Of a stretch of 64,000 nt of DNA, positions 35,325 through 44,562 are shown piece by piece. Made by a program: the position numbers and the translations under genes. The notes under the pieces were generated by a model. That model was not told where the DNA came from and ran no database searches. It saw only the letters and a program-made list of their open reading frames with translations. The DNA comes from CAVTYH01 sp963738835. GTDB taxonomy: Bacteria; Planctomycetota; Planctomycetia; Pirellulales; JADZDJ01. Location of the stretch: positions 310,001-374,000 of the forward strand of contig CAVTYH010000006.1 in the NCBI GenBank assembly GCA_963738835.1, given 5' to 3'. Position 1 is the first letter of the stretch, and each line of letters opens with the position of its first letter.

Positions 35325-36737
35325 CTACTTCACAAGCGTCGGCGGCGGCAGTGGAGCTGCGGAGGGGTGCTCGGCGACATTCACGTTTTGTTTGCGGATC
35401 GATTCGACGCAACCGTCCGATTTTTCTTCGTCGGTCGGGCCGGGCTTCGAGTCAGCCGCATCATGTTTGGCGGAAACGTTGTCGACTCGGGCGGCACCAG
35501 CAGCGCCGTTCACTCGGCCTTCGCAATCGAGCTCCGGCGGATTTCTGACCGAAACCACCGGCTTGGCCGCCGCCTTCAGCGGCACGGCGGCGGTGAGCGA
35601 AACCGCCGGCAGCGCCGGTTCGTTGAACATCCGTTCGTGATAGATCATGAGCGCGTGCAGAGCATGGCCAAGCGGACCGATGCTCCAAGCGTGATCGGGA
35701 TTCGACATCAGCAAATCGGCCAGGAAATTAACCGACTTGATCACCTTCGGATCGCGCAGCTGCTCTTCTGGCAGCGACCAGACCATAAATTCCAGCATAT
35801 GGCCGGTGGTTTGCAATTTGCGGTCGGGATCGAAGCTGCGATCGGCCGGATAACTGAACCACTCGGTGCTGAAGCTGCCGTCGGTATTCTGAAGCGTGTT
35901 CAGCGTATAGCGCTGGTAATCGGCAATGTATTTCTGAGCCCGGGCCCACTGACCGTCGATGGGTTCGCCGCGCTTGACGCGTTCCTTCACGGCACTGCTG
36001 ATGGCAAACAGACGGTGCGATCCGCCGCAGGCCGAGCCGTGAACGGGCGCTTCGATTTCCGCCTTGAGCAGTTTCGGAATCGTCCACTCTTCGCCGTAGC
36101 GGCTGGTCCACTTGGCGTCGCTCGGCAAGTAGTGCGACAGCGCGAGCAGTTTGAAGGTGAGCTCGGTGCCCGATTGGCAAGTCAGTTTTTCTTCTTCGAT
36201 GTAATCGGCCACCGTGAAATCTTTGCCGCCGATGCGCATCTGGCTGGTCGGCTTGACGCGCCATTGGGCGAGCATCGCGAGGTATTGTCCACCGTGGCCT
36301 TCCAGTCCCACGCCGTACAGAGCATGGGGATGATCGTTTTCCAGCACAATGAGCGGTTGGCCCTGGCAGCGAGCGCCCCAGCAGAGCCAGCCCATGGCAT
36401 TGACCGTTGGGCCTCCAGGGCCATCGCGGAAAATTTCGGTGCGTGGGCCGAAGGCAATCAGCCCGTGCATCACTTCCCAGCAACTATTGTCGCGAGCGTT
36501 CAGGTGTTTCGGTTCATACGTGGCCAGCGTCTTGCGAACTTTGGCGCCCAGTACGGCAAGTTCCGGCGTCAACGGTTTGCCATCGTGCCCCATCGCCGGG
36601 TCGCTCGATACTGCGGCGGTCGTGCCGGCAGAGTCTGCGACAACATCTGACGCACGAATTTGAGCAGTGCTGGACAAAGCCAGCGCGATCGACAAAGTCA
36701 GCCCAGCCCGAAGAGGCGGCTTAATCCCGGAGAGCAT
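35325..36737 (-). CDS. Secreted planctomycete protein, alpha/alpha-toroid-like
   Basis: A 470-residue protein from ATG 36737 with GAGGAA seven bases upstream. A signal peptide (LTLSIALALSSTAQIRA) is present; its coding DNA contains a fragment similar to the GTGCCACTGCTGG palindrome family. The body has many Trp/His and Gly-rich helical segments (NSCWEVMHGLIAFGP, DGSFSTEWFSYP, TTGHMLEFMVWSLPEEQL) reminiscent of the terpenoid-cyclase-like toroid. Planctomycete homologues usually carry uninformative names. The last 80 residues are a Pro/Ala-rich tail. The function is unknown. Confidence 0.72.
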   Translation of the reverse strand: MLSGIKPPLRAGLTLSIALALSSTAQIRASDVVADSAGTTAAVSSDPAMGHDGKPLTPELAVLGAKVRKTLATYEPKHLNARDNSCWEVMHGLIAFGPRTEIFRDGPGGPTVNAMGWLCWGARCQGQPLIVLENDHPHALYGVGLEGHGGQYLAMLAQWRVKPTSQMRIGGKDFTVADYIEEEKLTCQSGTELTFKLLALSHYLPSDAKWTSRYGEEWTIPKLLKAEIEAPVHGSACGGSHRLFAISSAVKERVKRGEPIDGQWARAQKYIADYQRYTLNTLQNTDGSFSTEWFSYPADRSFDPDRKLQTTGHMLEFMVWSLPEEQLRDPKVIKSVNFLADLLMSNPDHAWSIGPLGHALHALMIYHERMFNEPALPAVSLTAAVPLKAAAKPVVSVRNPPELDCEGRVNGAAGAARVDNVSAKHDAADSKPGPTDEEKSDGCVESIRKQNVNVAEHPSAAPLPPPTLVK

Positions 36738-37035
36738 ATGAATTCCTCGGTTCGATGGTTCGAATGCGCAAGATCGATAGACAGTTTCGCTCTTGCGCCA
36801 GCCGCAGCAGTTATTTTGGCAGACACGGCCGCCTGGTGCGCGTGTCGAGGCTGCGGAATGGTTACAATAGAGTATCGGACCGGCCAAAGTCAGATTTGAC
36901 GCCGCTGGGTGTGTCCGGAATCGACGGCGCGAGCGTCACACGTGTTGCGATAGGCGGGGTTCGCCCGATCGATTGGCGACTCACCGGACGACGCGTGAAA
37001 TCGGAAGAGTTTGCGCCGTTTTATGGGCAATGTGA
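36738..37035. other. Gene-free spacer
   Basis: About 300 bases between two minus-strand genes, presumably holding the promoter of the secreted protein gene. No further signal was recognised. Confidence 0.35.
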
Positions 37036-37770
37036 TCAAAAAACCTGCCGCAATCGTTCGGCCACGGATTTTTCGCGCAACGGCGGATCGGGCTGCTGGG
37101 CAAGGCGACGCCATTCGTTCACGTCGTTGCCTAAATCTTTGCCGGTCACCTGGCGAAGACTGGCGACGGCACAGTACTGCAAACCCGGATCAGGATCTTC
37201 CAGCGCGGTGCCGAGCGCTTTGACGGCCTCACGATCGCCGGAGCTGGAGAGCGCTTTGGCGGCGGCAACGCGGACATCCAATTCGGTATCGCTGGAAAGT
37301 GTTTCGGCCAAGATACGAGTTGCTTCTGCACTGGGTCGCTTAGCCCAGGCTGCGCAGCAGGCCACGCGAACATCGGTTTCAGGATCTTTCAAACCGGCGT
37401 ACAACACAGCGTTGGCCGAAGGCGTATCCATGTGGCTGAGCATGGCGATCACCGCCATGCGCACGTTGCAATCGGTCTCATTCGGCATTTGCTTAGCCAT
37501 CTCAGCAGCGAACGCTTCTTGTTCCGCTTTGCTGGCTTTGGCCAACTTTTTCGCCCGCTCCTGCATGGCTTCGATGCGCTGTAGCGGCACGGGGCCGTAC
37601 TTTTTCAGCGCCTCGGTCTGATCTTCTCCAAAGGGCCACGCTCCGCCGTATCGCTTGGCGCAACCCGGCAGCGCGAGCGCTGCCAGAAGCAGCGCGGTGA
37701 GAAGCGCAGTTCGACGCCTTCTGGCTCGATACACGCAGTTCACCGACACGGTGGAGTTAGAGATCGACAC
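37036..37770 (-). CDS. HEAT-repeat lipoprotein
   Basis: About 244 residues from GTG 37770. The basic N-terminus and hydrophobic stretch end in the lipobox ALPGC, so Cys at about 37 should be lipidated. A helical linker is followed by HEAT/Armadillo-type repeats, in which each unit has the pattern of D.xVRxAAAxAL: DCNVRMAVIAML, DVRVACCAAW, LDVRVAAAKAL and PGLQYCAVASLRQ. Such proteins bind partners through the helical superhelix. The function is unknown. Confidence 0.78.
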   Translation of the reverse strand: MSISNSTVSVNCVYRARRRRTALLTALLLAALALPGCAKRYGGAWPFGEDQTEALKKYGPVPLQRIEAMQERAKKLAKASKAEQEAFAAEMAKQMPNETDCNVRMAVIAMLSHMDTPSANAVLYAGLKDPETDVRVACCAAWAKRPSAEATRILAETLSSDTELDVRVAAAKALSSSGDREAVKALGTALEDPDPGLQYCAVASLRQVTGKDLGNDVNEWRRLAQQPDPPLREKSVAERLRQVF

Positions 37771-38109
37771 GAATAGATTTTGGCCCAGACAGACGCCGGG
37801 CGGAAAAGCGGGGCGAACTATAGCGAATGCCACAATCCTGGCCAAGATGGACTTCTCGTCGCCGGTGGCCAATAAGATCGGGTATTTGGCGGTAAATTGT
37901 TTGGCAAAATCAGCGGCTCAGCAAATTGCCGAGCCTGGGCACAAACTGTTATGATTTGAGACAGCCCAGTGACGATTTCCGTGAAGCGGAAGAAGCTGGG
38001 ATAGTATGCTAGCAAATCGGTCTGTGCTTTAAGTCGGGCGGCAATAAATCGTCGAAGTCGGCGAATTGCGTGTTGAGGTGTTCGACTTTCATCGTCTTTG
38101 AGGTCCATC
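37771..38109. other. Gene-free divergent region
   Basis: About 340 bases between the HEAT lipoprotein gene and the helical protein gene; it should hold both promoters. No RNA or repeat was recognised. Confidence 0.35.
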
Positions 38110-38619
38110 ATGCCAGAGCCACGCGATCATGCCCAAAGCCGCGGCTGGATTGAAAGCGTCCTGCGGCGCATTCCCGGCTTCAAGGGATACTTGGAAAAAG
38201 AATACCGCCGCGACAGCGACGCTCTGCAGCGCAGTTGGCTGGCCGACAGGTTGCAGCGATCGAAACCGGCGCTCGATGCTTACGGTCGGACTCTGCTCGA
38301 TGCCAAGAAGCTGGATTTGCTGCCGCAGCTGGATCGATTCAAAGCTGGGTTGGATAAATCGATAAGCCGCATCCGAGGCGCCATGCAGGGCTACAGCGGC
38401 TTCTTCGATTTAGTGCAAGTCAATGAAACTTTGCTGGACCGAATTTACGAACAAGATGTGAAAACGATGGACGCCGTCGACACGTTGGCCGGCTCGATCG
38501 AAAAACTCGGCCAGACCACCGCCGATACGCCACCGCCGTTCGCACCGTTGAACGATCAGCTTGCCCAAGTGGAACAGGCAATCGATCATCGACAGGATAT
38601 GCTGAAAGGTTTGGAGTAA
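38110..38619 (+). CDS. Helical protein upstream of the SPFH gene
   Basis: A 169-residue protein starting MPEPRDHAQSRGWIESVLRR at ATG 38110. It is rich in charged amphipathic helices (KGYLEKEYRRDSDALQR, LPQLDRFKAGLDKSISRIRG) and ends in a helix with QVEQAIDHRQDM. No domain family is certain. It sits 69 bases before the SPFH gene on the same strand, and this pair, a helical protein plus SPFH/YdjI-like protein, is common, so a joint role is plausible but unproven. Confidence 0.65.
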   Translation: MPEPRDHAQSRGWIESVLRRIPGFKGYLEKEYRRDSDALQRSWLADRLQRSKPALDAYGRTLLDAKKLDLLPQLDRFKAGLDKSISRIRGAMQGYSGFFDLVQVNETLLDRIYEQDVKTMDAVDTLAGSIEKLGQTTADTPPPFAPLNDQLAQVEQAIDHRQDMLKGLE

Positions 38620-38688
38620 CGCTAAACCACAAGTGCGGTATATGCCGTCTCGAAACTGACCACTGACCACTGACAACGGACCACTGCT

Positions 38689-40086
38689 ATGTCTCTTCGC
38701 CTCGAAGTCATTCAGTTTTTTGACGGCAGCAACACTTCGCTCGTTGAGCGGGTGCCGCAGGAGGGCTCGGCCGACATCAAGTACGGCGCGCAGCTGATTG
38801 TGCAGCAAAATCAGGAAGCGGTCTTCTTCCGCGATGGCAAGGCGATGGACTGTTTCGGTCCTGGCCGGCACATGCTCACGACGCAGAACCTGCCGATTAT
38901 CACCCGCATTCTGACAATCCCTTGGGAAAAATCTCCGTTCCAGGCGCAGGTCTACTTTTTCGGCAAGCAAACGTTTCTCGATCAAAAATGGGGCACACCG
39001 CAACCGATTCCGCTGCGCGATGCCGAATTCGGCGGCATGGTGCAACTGCGGGCCAACGGAAAATACTCGTTTCGCGTGGTCGATTCGCCGCTGCTCTTGA
39101 ACACGCTGGTGGGCACGCAGGGCAAATACTCCACCGATCAGGTGTCGTCGTTTTTAAAAGACGTGGTGGTCTCGCGACTGCGCGATCTTTTGGCATCGCT
39201 GGGCCTAGGCGTCTTTGATTTGCAAGCGAAGGGCAATGAAATCGAAGCCGGCACGAAGGCGAAAGTGGCCGACGACTTCGGCAAGTACGGTTTGGAGCTG
39301 GTGGACTTCATCATCAACGCCATTACGCCGCCGGACGATGTGCAAGAGGCGATCAATGCCCGCAGTCGAATTGGCGCGCTCGGTGGATTGCAGTCGTTCA
39401 CCATGTATCAAGCCGCCAACAGCATGGCGGAGTTGGCCAAGCAGGGCGGCGGCAACATGGGTGCCGGCGCGATGGGCATGGGCATGGGTGCCGGTTTCGG
39501 CATGATGTTTCCCGGCATGCTCCAAAATGCGATGGCCGGCAACGCGCCTGGCATGCAACCAATGCCAGCGCCTGCAGGACAACAACCCGGTGCAAAAGGC
39601 ACGCCGGTCGGAATGGCGGTTGGCGCAGCGGTCGGTGCCGGGCCCGATTTCAGCAATTTGCAATCGAGCCAGTCAATGGTGGCTGATCCCCGGCAGTTGG
39701 TCCGCAGCGTCGCTCAATCGTCGAAATGGCCGGTCACCGAGAATGGCGATCAGTGGCAAATCATTGTGCCTGTCGGACCGCTCCGCAAACAGCGGGTCGA
39801 TGTACAGTTCAACGCTAAAGACGCGGAAGGCAATGCAATGCTCGCATTTAGCTCGGTCTGCGGCCCCGCCGACGAGAAAACGGCAATGGCGCTCCTGAAG
39901 TACAACACCCAAATGGTTCACGGAGCCTTTGCGGTTGAGTCCTCGCCGACCGGCGATGTCATCGTGGTTCGAGCGAATCAACTCACCGCGACTGCCGATC
40001 CACTGGCCATCACGCGAGTCATCACCGCCGTCGCCTGGCAGGCCGACAAGGTCGAAGAAAAACTGCTGGGCAGCGATGAAAACTGA
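38689..40086 (+). CDS. SPFH domain / YdjI-like protein with C-terminal chaperone-like domain
   Basis: A 465-residue protein. Residues 1-230 form the SPFH (stomatin/band 7) domain of the YdjI type: GAQLIVQQNQEAVFFRDGKAMD, FGPGRHMLTTQNLP, FFGKQTFLDQKWGTPQPIP and ELVDFIINAITPP. Residues about 255-325 are a Gly/Met-rich linker. The last 125 residues (VTENGDQWQIIVPVGPLRKQRVDVQF, NTQMVHGAFAV) resemble YbjN/type III chaperone folds. SPFH proteins assemble at membranes; this type lacks an N-terminal membrane segment. No catalytic site is visible. Confidence 0.82.
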   Translation: MSLRLEVIQFFDGSNTSLVERVPQEGSADIKYGAQLIVQQNQEAVFFRDGKAMDCFGPGRHMLTTQNLPIITRILTIPWEKSPFQAQVYFFGKQTFLDQKWGTPQPIPLRDAEFGGMVQLRANGKYSFRVVDSPLLLNTLVGTQGKYSTDQVSSFLKDVVVSRLRDLLASLGLGVFDLQAKGNEIEAGTKAKVADDFGKYGLELVDFIINAITPPDDVQEAINARSRIGALGGLQSFTMYQAANSMAELAKQGGGNMGAGAMGMGMGAGFGMMFPGMLQNAMAGNAPGMQPMPAPAGQQPGAKGTPVGMAVGAAVGAGPDFSNLQSSQSMVADPRQLVRSVAQSSKWPVTENGDQWQIIVPVGPLRKQRVDVQFNAKDAEGNAMLAFSSVCGPADEKTAMALLKYNTQMVHGAFAVESSPTGDVIVVRANQLTATADPLAITRVITAVAWQADKVEEKLLGSDEN

Positions 40087-40114
40087 ACGGGTGAGCGGCT
40101 GAAGGGGTGAACGG

Positions 40115-41733
40115 GTGAGGGAACAGCGTTCAGTCTTCCGCCTTCCGCCTTCTGCCTTTCGTCTTCGTCCGTCGTCGCTCATCGCATTTTTGTTGCTCGC
40201 GGTGGCGACGGCTTCACTATTTGCCGCCGATGCTCGCAGTCGATCGCTGGCGTTCAATACGTTAAAATTGGTCGGCGGCACGCTGGCGATTAGTTTGCCC
40301 TTTGGCACGGTGCTCGGCCTGCTCGTGGCGCGCACCGATCTGCCGCTGCGACGGACGGCCGCGGCGGCGTTGGGATTATTGCTTATCGTTCCGCTGTATT
40401 TACAAGCAGCCGCCTGGCAGGCCGGGTTTGGGCTATTCGGATGGTACACACTGGCGTTTAGCAGTCCGCTTCAGCCTCCGTGGCTGACCGGTTGGCGGGG
40501 GGCGATTTTCGTCCATGCCATTGCAGCGATTCCGTGGGTCGCTTTCATCGTGGGCGTAGCGTCGCGGCAAGTAGAACCGCAATTGGAAGAAGTGGCGCTC
40601 TTGGATGCTTCCGGCTGGCAGGTGTTTCGACGAGTGACGCTGCGACGCATTTGGCCCGCCATCGGTCTTGCAGCCATTTGGGTTGCACTTCTGGCGGCAA
40701 CCGACATGACGGTGACCGACTTGTATCAGGTTCGCACTTACGCGGAAGAAGTTTATACCGATTTTGCCGGCGCGGCCGATCCATCGGCTCCCGACCTCGG
40801 TCCCTGGGCTGGCGCAGCGGTGGTGACGACACTAGCGGCGGCGGCCATTCTGCTGTGCGCGGGTTCCGCTCGGCAATCGGTACGGCTACTGCCGAAGCAA
40901 CCGCTGAAGTTTTTGCTCGGCAAATGGCGGCTGCCGGCGGCGCTGCTTGTCGTTGTCACAATCTTCATCGCACTCGCGGTGCCCGTCGCCAGTTCGATTT
41001 ACAAAGCCGGCGTAGTCGTTCAGCTTGGCGGAGATGGCGTGGTGCGATCTTGGTCCGTGGCAAAGTGTTTGGAGATCATCGCCGTCAGTCCGGAGCGATT
41101 CAAAAGCGAAATCGGCCTGTCGCTGGAAATTGCGATTGGCGCCGCGACGGTCGCGCACTTGGTCGCCTTGCCGCTGGGGTGGATGGCACGACGCGGTGGA
41201 CTAGCGGTGTCTCCGGCCATAATCATTGGCGCAGCAACCTTGGCCATCCCCGCGCCTTTGCTTGGAATCGGTTTAATCCATTGGTTAGACAATCCCGATC
41301 TACCGTGGATTGGTTGGATGTATCAGACCGTCGCAGCGCCGATGTTAGGTCAAGCCATCCGCGCATTGCCGCTGACGATGTTCATTGCGTGGTTCGGATT
41401 CCGCTCGATTCCGGAAGAGCAATTCGAAGCGGCCACAATCGACGGGGCAGGGCGGTGGAGCAGATTTTGCGCGTGGCATTGCCGCAGCGCTGGCTGGCGT
41501 TAGTCGCCGCTTGGCTAGCCGCGTTCGTTGTCTCATTTAATGAACTGCCGACCACGCAATTGCTACAGCCGCCGGGTCCGATGACGCTGCCAGTGGCAAT
41601 TTATCAGCTGATGCACGGCAGCGGCGAAGATCGGTTGGCGGGAATCGTGCTATTCCTGGTTTTGGCATATGCCGCCGTCGGCGCAAGCATCGCCGCGATC
41701 TGGCGATTCGGTTCTGCTCGCAGATTCGCGTGA
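40115..41733 (+). CDS. ABC transporter permease with duplicated membrane domain (FbpB/ThiP type), frameshifted
   Basis: A transport permease of about 540 residues with roughly twelve hydrophobic segments in two halves. Each half carries the ABC-permease EAA loop: LEEVALLDASGWQVFRRVTL and, across the frameshift, QFEAATIDGAGRW plus EQILRVALPQRW. The layout is that of iron(III) or thiamine permeases. The frame breaks near 41462 (one missing G). No ATPase or binding-protein gene lies beside it. The first 25 residues are encoded by CTTCCGCCTTCTGCC-type filler, so the true start is probably later, near the first hydrophobic segment. Confidence 0.78.
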
Positions 41734-41787
41734 CACCGGCGGCAATCTCCGATTTCACGCTTGCCGCGGTGCAAGTATGATAGAAGG

Positions 41788-42975
41788 ATGCGAAATCATC
41801 GGCGTCGCTCATCAATTACTTCGATCACGGCTACCGCCATTTTGTTCATAGCGATGGCCGTTTCTGGTTTTGCGTCACACGCTTTTGCCGCGGATTATGT
41901 CGTCTGCAAGCACGACGGCAAAACGTTGCACCTGAACGGCAAAGCCATTGTTACTGCTTCCGACGGCGGCATCATGCTGCTAAGCGCGGACGGAAGATTA
42001 TGGAACATACCATCTGCGGAAATTGTCGAACATCGCCAGAACGATGATCCGTTCACACCACTCTCGGCCGACGAACTCAAAAAGCAAATTCTCGCGGAAT
42101 TGCCTGCTGGGTTCGATATCCATACGACGTCGCATTATGTGATCTTCTACAACACCTCACGGGCTTATGCCCAGTGGTGCGGGGCGTTGTTCGAACGCTT
42201 GTATGCCGCCTTCACCAATCTTTGGACGCGCCGCGGCTTCAAATTGCACGATCCAGAAACGCCGTTGATTGTGGTGGTTTACGCCGACCGCCAAACCTAT
42301 GCCCAGCAATCGACCGATGAACTGGCGAACAATGCGGGCCGAGTGATTGGCTTTTACAGCCTACAAACGAATCGAGTGAAAACCTATGACCTCACCGGCC
42401 TCGAATCGCTGCGGCAGCCCGGCGGCCGGCGGGCCGATGCGGCGTCGATCAACGAAATGCTTTCGCGCCCCGAAGCCACGACGATGGTTTCGACCGTCAT
42501 TCACGAAGCCACGCATCAAATTGCCTTCAACTGCGGCCTCCAACAACGATTTGCCGACATTCCGCTGTGGATGAGCGAAGGTTTGGCGATGTATTTCGAA
42601 ACGCCGGATTTAAGTTTTGGTAAAGGTTGGCGCACTCTGGGCGAGGTGAACGGCCCACGGCTGGAACGTTTTCAGCAGTACCTGCAGCGTCGGCCGGCCG
42701 ATTCGCTCGCCTCGCTCATCATCGACGACAAGCGCTTCCGCGATTCCGACGCCAATCGGGCCATCGACGCCTACGCAGAAGCGTGGGCCTTGAACTATTT
42801 TTTGCTCAGGCAGCGGCCGAAAGAGTATCAGGCGTACATCGAACGCTTGTCGAAAAAGCCGCCACTGATTTGGGACGATCCCTCGCAGCGCCTGAAGGAA
42901 TTCAAAGTCTGCTTCGGCAACGACCTGGCCGTGCTGGACAACGACTTCGTGCGCTACATGGCCCGAGTGCGATAA
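41788..42975 (+). CDS. Secreted DUF1570 protein, zinc metallopeptidase-like
   Basis: A 395-residue protein starting MRNHRRRSSITS at ATG 41788 (a G-rich AGAAGG precedes it). A signal peptide (AILFIAMAVSGFASHAFAA) is present. The HExxH zinc motif is HEATH at about 239-243, within VSTVIHEATHQIAFN, followed by WMSEGLAMYFE which supplies a further Glu ligand as in gluzincins. DUF1570 is abundant in planctomycetes. Activity is probable, the substrate unknown. Confidence 0.85.
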   Translation: MRNHRRRSSITSITATAILFIAMAVSGFASHAFAADYVVCKHDGKTLHLNGKAIVTASDGGIMLLSADGRLWNIPSAEIVEHRQNDDPFTPLSADELKKQILAELPAGFDIHTTSHYVIFYNTSRAYAQWCGALFERLYAAFTNLWTRRGFKLHDPETPLIVVVYADRQTYAQQSTDELANNAGRVIGFYSLQTNRVKTYDLTGLESLRQPGGRRADAASINEMLSRPEATTMVSTVIHEATHQIAFNCGLQQRFADIPLWMSEGLAMYFETPDLSFGKGWRTLGEVNGPRLERFQQYLQRRPADSLASLIIDDKRFRDSDANRAIDAYAEAWALNYFLLRQRPKEYQAYIERLSKKPPLIWDDPSQRLKEFKVCFGNDLAVLDNDFVRYMARVR

Positions 42976-43012
42976 ATGCGGCAAGCTGGTTTGCGCCTAG
43001 CAGGTAAAAGAG

Positions 43013-43126
43013 ATGGCCGAAGAGCCGGATTATGAAGCGGCGCTGAAGGTACTCAAGGGCTGCTGTAGGAATGACGAATTCGCGGATGGGCAGATTGATT
43101 CTATCGACGGCATGCCGCTAATCTAA
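43013..43126 (+). CDS. Possible 37-residue small protein
   Basis: ATG 43013 with AAAAGAG just upstream opens MAEEPDYEAALKVLKGCC and ends at TAA 43126, overlapping the end of the opposite-strand gene by nine bases. No homology is recognised. It is short and may be chance. Confidence 0.25.
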   Translation: MAEEPDYEAALKVLKGCCRNDEFADGQIDSIDGMPLI

Positions 43127-43684
43127 TTCGATTAGCGTGGCAGTTTTGCATATCACATAGCAATGATTGAATAAGATAGCGCGATAACCACCCTTGGGTG
43201 TGAAGGCTGGCAAAATCGTGTAGCACACAGAATTGCCGATCACACGCGCATATTCGTTGATGACTCGTCGAGGTCCCTTGGCAAACAGGCCATTCCCGGC
43301 CGACATCAACTGCGAATTTGCGTGAAGATAGCGATCTAATTGCCGCCATCCTTGAAGCAGACGGCTGTGCGCCTCATAAAGCCGCCCAACCAGATCAAAA
43401 GGCTCCGGCGGCGACGAAGAAAAGAACATGGATACGTGCTCTTCGTTGTGGTCCCACAACAAGGGATGCTCATCCGAGATCGAAATACTGTCTGTAAACG
43501 ACGGAGTGGCGTTAGATTCAATGGTCTGGTCGAATACCAATAGAAAGCGACGTAGCTTGTCAGAAATATCCCAATCGTCATATTCAAACAATAATTCGAG
43601 AGTGCCGTTCTCTGCGCGGACCTCGACAATTTTTCCATTTAAGTCTTCATAAAACTGCTTGCACAACTGCTCCAGAGTAATCAT
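43118..43684 (-). CDS. Orphan soluble protein
   Basis: A 188-residue acidic protein starting MITLEQLCKQFYEDLNGK. It has beta-rich (VEVRAENGTLELLFEYDDWD) and helical segments but no recognised family, signal peptide or membrane segment. Base composition is lower in GC than its neighbours, which may suggest a foreign origin. An immunity-like role is conceivable but not supported by any motif. Confidence 0.6.
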   Translation of the reverse strand: MITLEQLCKQFYEDLNGKIVEVRAENGTLELLFEYDDWDISDKLRRFLLVFDQTIESNATPSFTDSISISDEHPLLWDHNEEHVSMFFSSSPPEPFDLVGRLYEAHSRLLQGWRQLDRYLHANSQLMSAGNGLFAKGPRRVINEYARVIGNSVCYTILPAFTPKGGYRAILFNHCYVICKTATLIELD

Positions 43685-43723
43685 GGGACGCGTTGATCCT
43701 GCTGGCGTTGAACGATTCTCTCG

Positions 43724-44515
43724 TCATTTTGATTCGGCCTCGTTCGATTGCTTTTGCACACGTTTTCGCACATTCGCTTTCTCTACCAATCGTCGCAATT
43801 CCTTGATCGGCTCTTCATTGTCGTCGACTTGCAGCCGCAGCACCGTGTCGTTGCGCAGCCAGGGCCCGCCGTTTTTCTTGACGATGATCATGGCGGCCGA
43901 TTGCATGCCGCGTTTGTCGCCGCCGGCTTCTTGTCCGCCTTCGAGCGCGGCCAGTAACCGTCGTGACAAGTGCCCCTCGGTTTGCTCGAAGCCTTCGACC
44001 ATTTTGTTAACCACTTCTTCGCCGGCGAGAATGTTGCCCTGTGCGGTGCAATTCTTGCCGATCTTGTGACCTGCCCACGGAGCGTCTTTCGGGCCCGTGT
44101 ACGCGGCGGCTTCTCCCTTCATGTTGATGACCGCCAGTTGCCGTCCTTCCTTCGACCAGGTTTTCGGCTGCGGATCGGGATCATCGTCCCAGACTTGCTT
44201 CACTACATCTTCTGGCGATACGCCCTTTTTCAATAAAGCCAAAGCTTGCGGGCCATATCCGATATCGGCCATGGATTGCGTGGCCACCGCGCCCACATCT
44301 GCTTCGGCCCAGAGCACGCCATTGCCAACACAGAACACGCGTGATTGAACAGCGCCGCCGACCTCGCCCGTGTCGGGATCGTAACCCAAGATCGAAAACG
44401 TGGCGACGCGATTCCAGGGCTTGTCCGACGATTTCCGGGAATTCGCTTGTGGTTTGGCGCCAGAGGCCCGCGGAGCAAGGGATACAACGATCAGGAGCAA
44501 CACAAAACTGCGCAT
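43724..44515 (-). CDS. Secreted DUF1028 family protein
   Basis: A 263-residue protein with a signal peptide (SFVLLLIVVSLAPRASGA). The DUF1028 pattern is clear: ATFSILGYDPDTGEVGGAVQS, then GVGAVATQSMADIGYGPQAL (here DVGAVATQS), TGPKDAPWAGHK and GNILAGEEVVNKMVEGF. The family has an Ntn-hydrolase-like fold and no settled activity. The C-terminal 60 residues are a basic extension. Confidence 0.85.
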   Translation of the reverse strand: MRSFVLLLIVVSLAPRASGAKPQANSRKSSDKPWNRVATFSILGYDPDTGEVGGAVQSRVFCVGNGVLWAEADVGAVATQSMADIGYGPQALALLKKGVSPEDVVKQVWDDDPDPQPKTWSKEGRQLAVINMKGEAAAYTGPKDAPWAGHKIGKNCTAQGNILAGEEVVNKMVEGFEQTEGHLSRRLLAALEGGQEAGGDKRGMQSAAMIIVKKNGGPWLRNDTVLRLQVDDNEEPIKELRRLVEKANVRKRVQKQSNEAESK

Positions 44516-44562
44516 GCTTGTTCTCCTTGTCTAACCCGATCCCCCGCACGATCTGCAATGTA

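Noticed and set aside
35367..36650. A 427-codon open frame opposite the secreted 470-residue protein
   Set aside because: The opposite strand encodes a protein with a signal peptide and good start site; the plus-strand product looks like a shadow.
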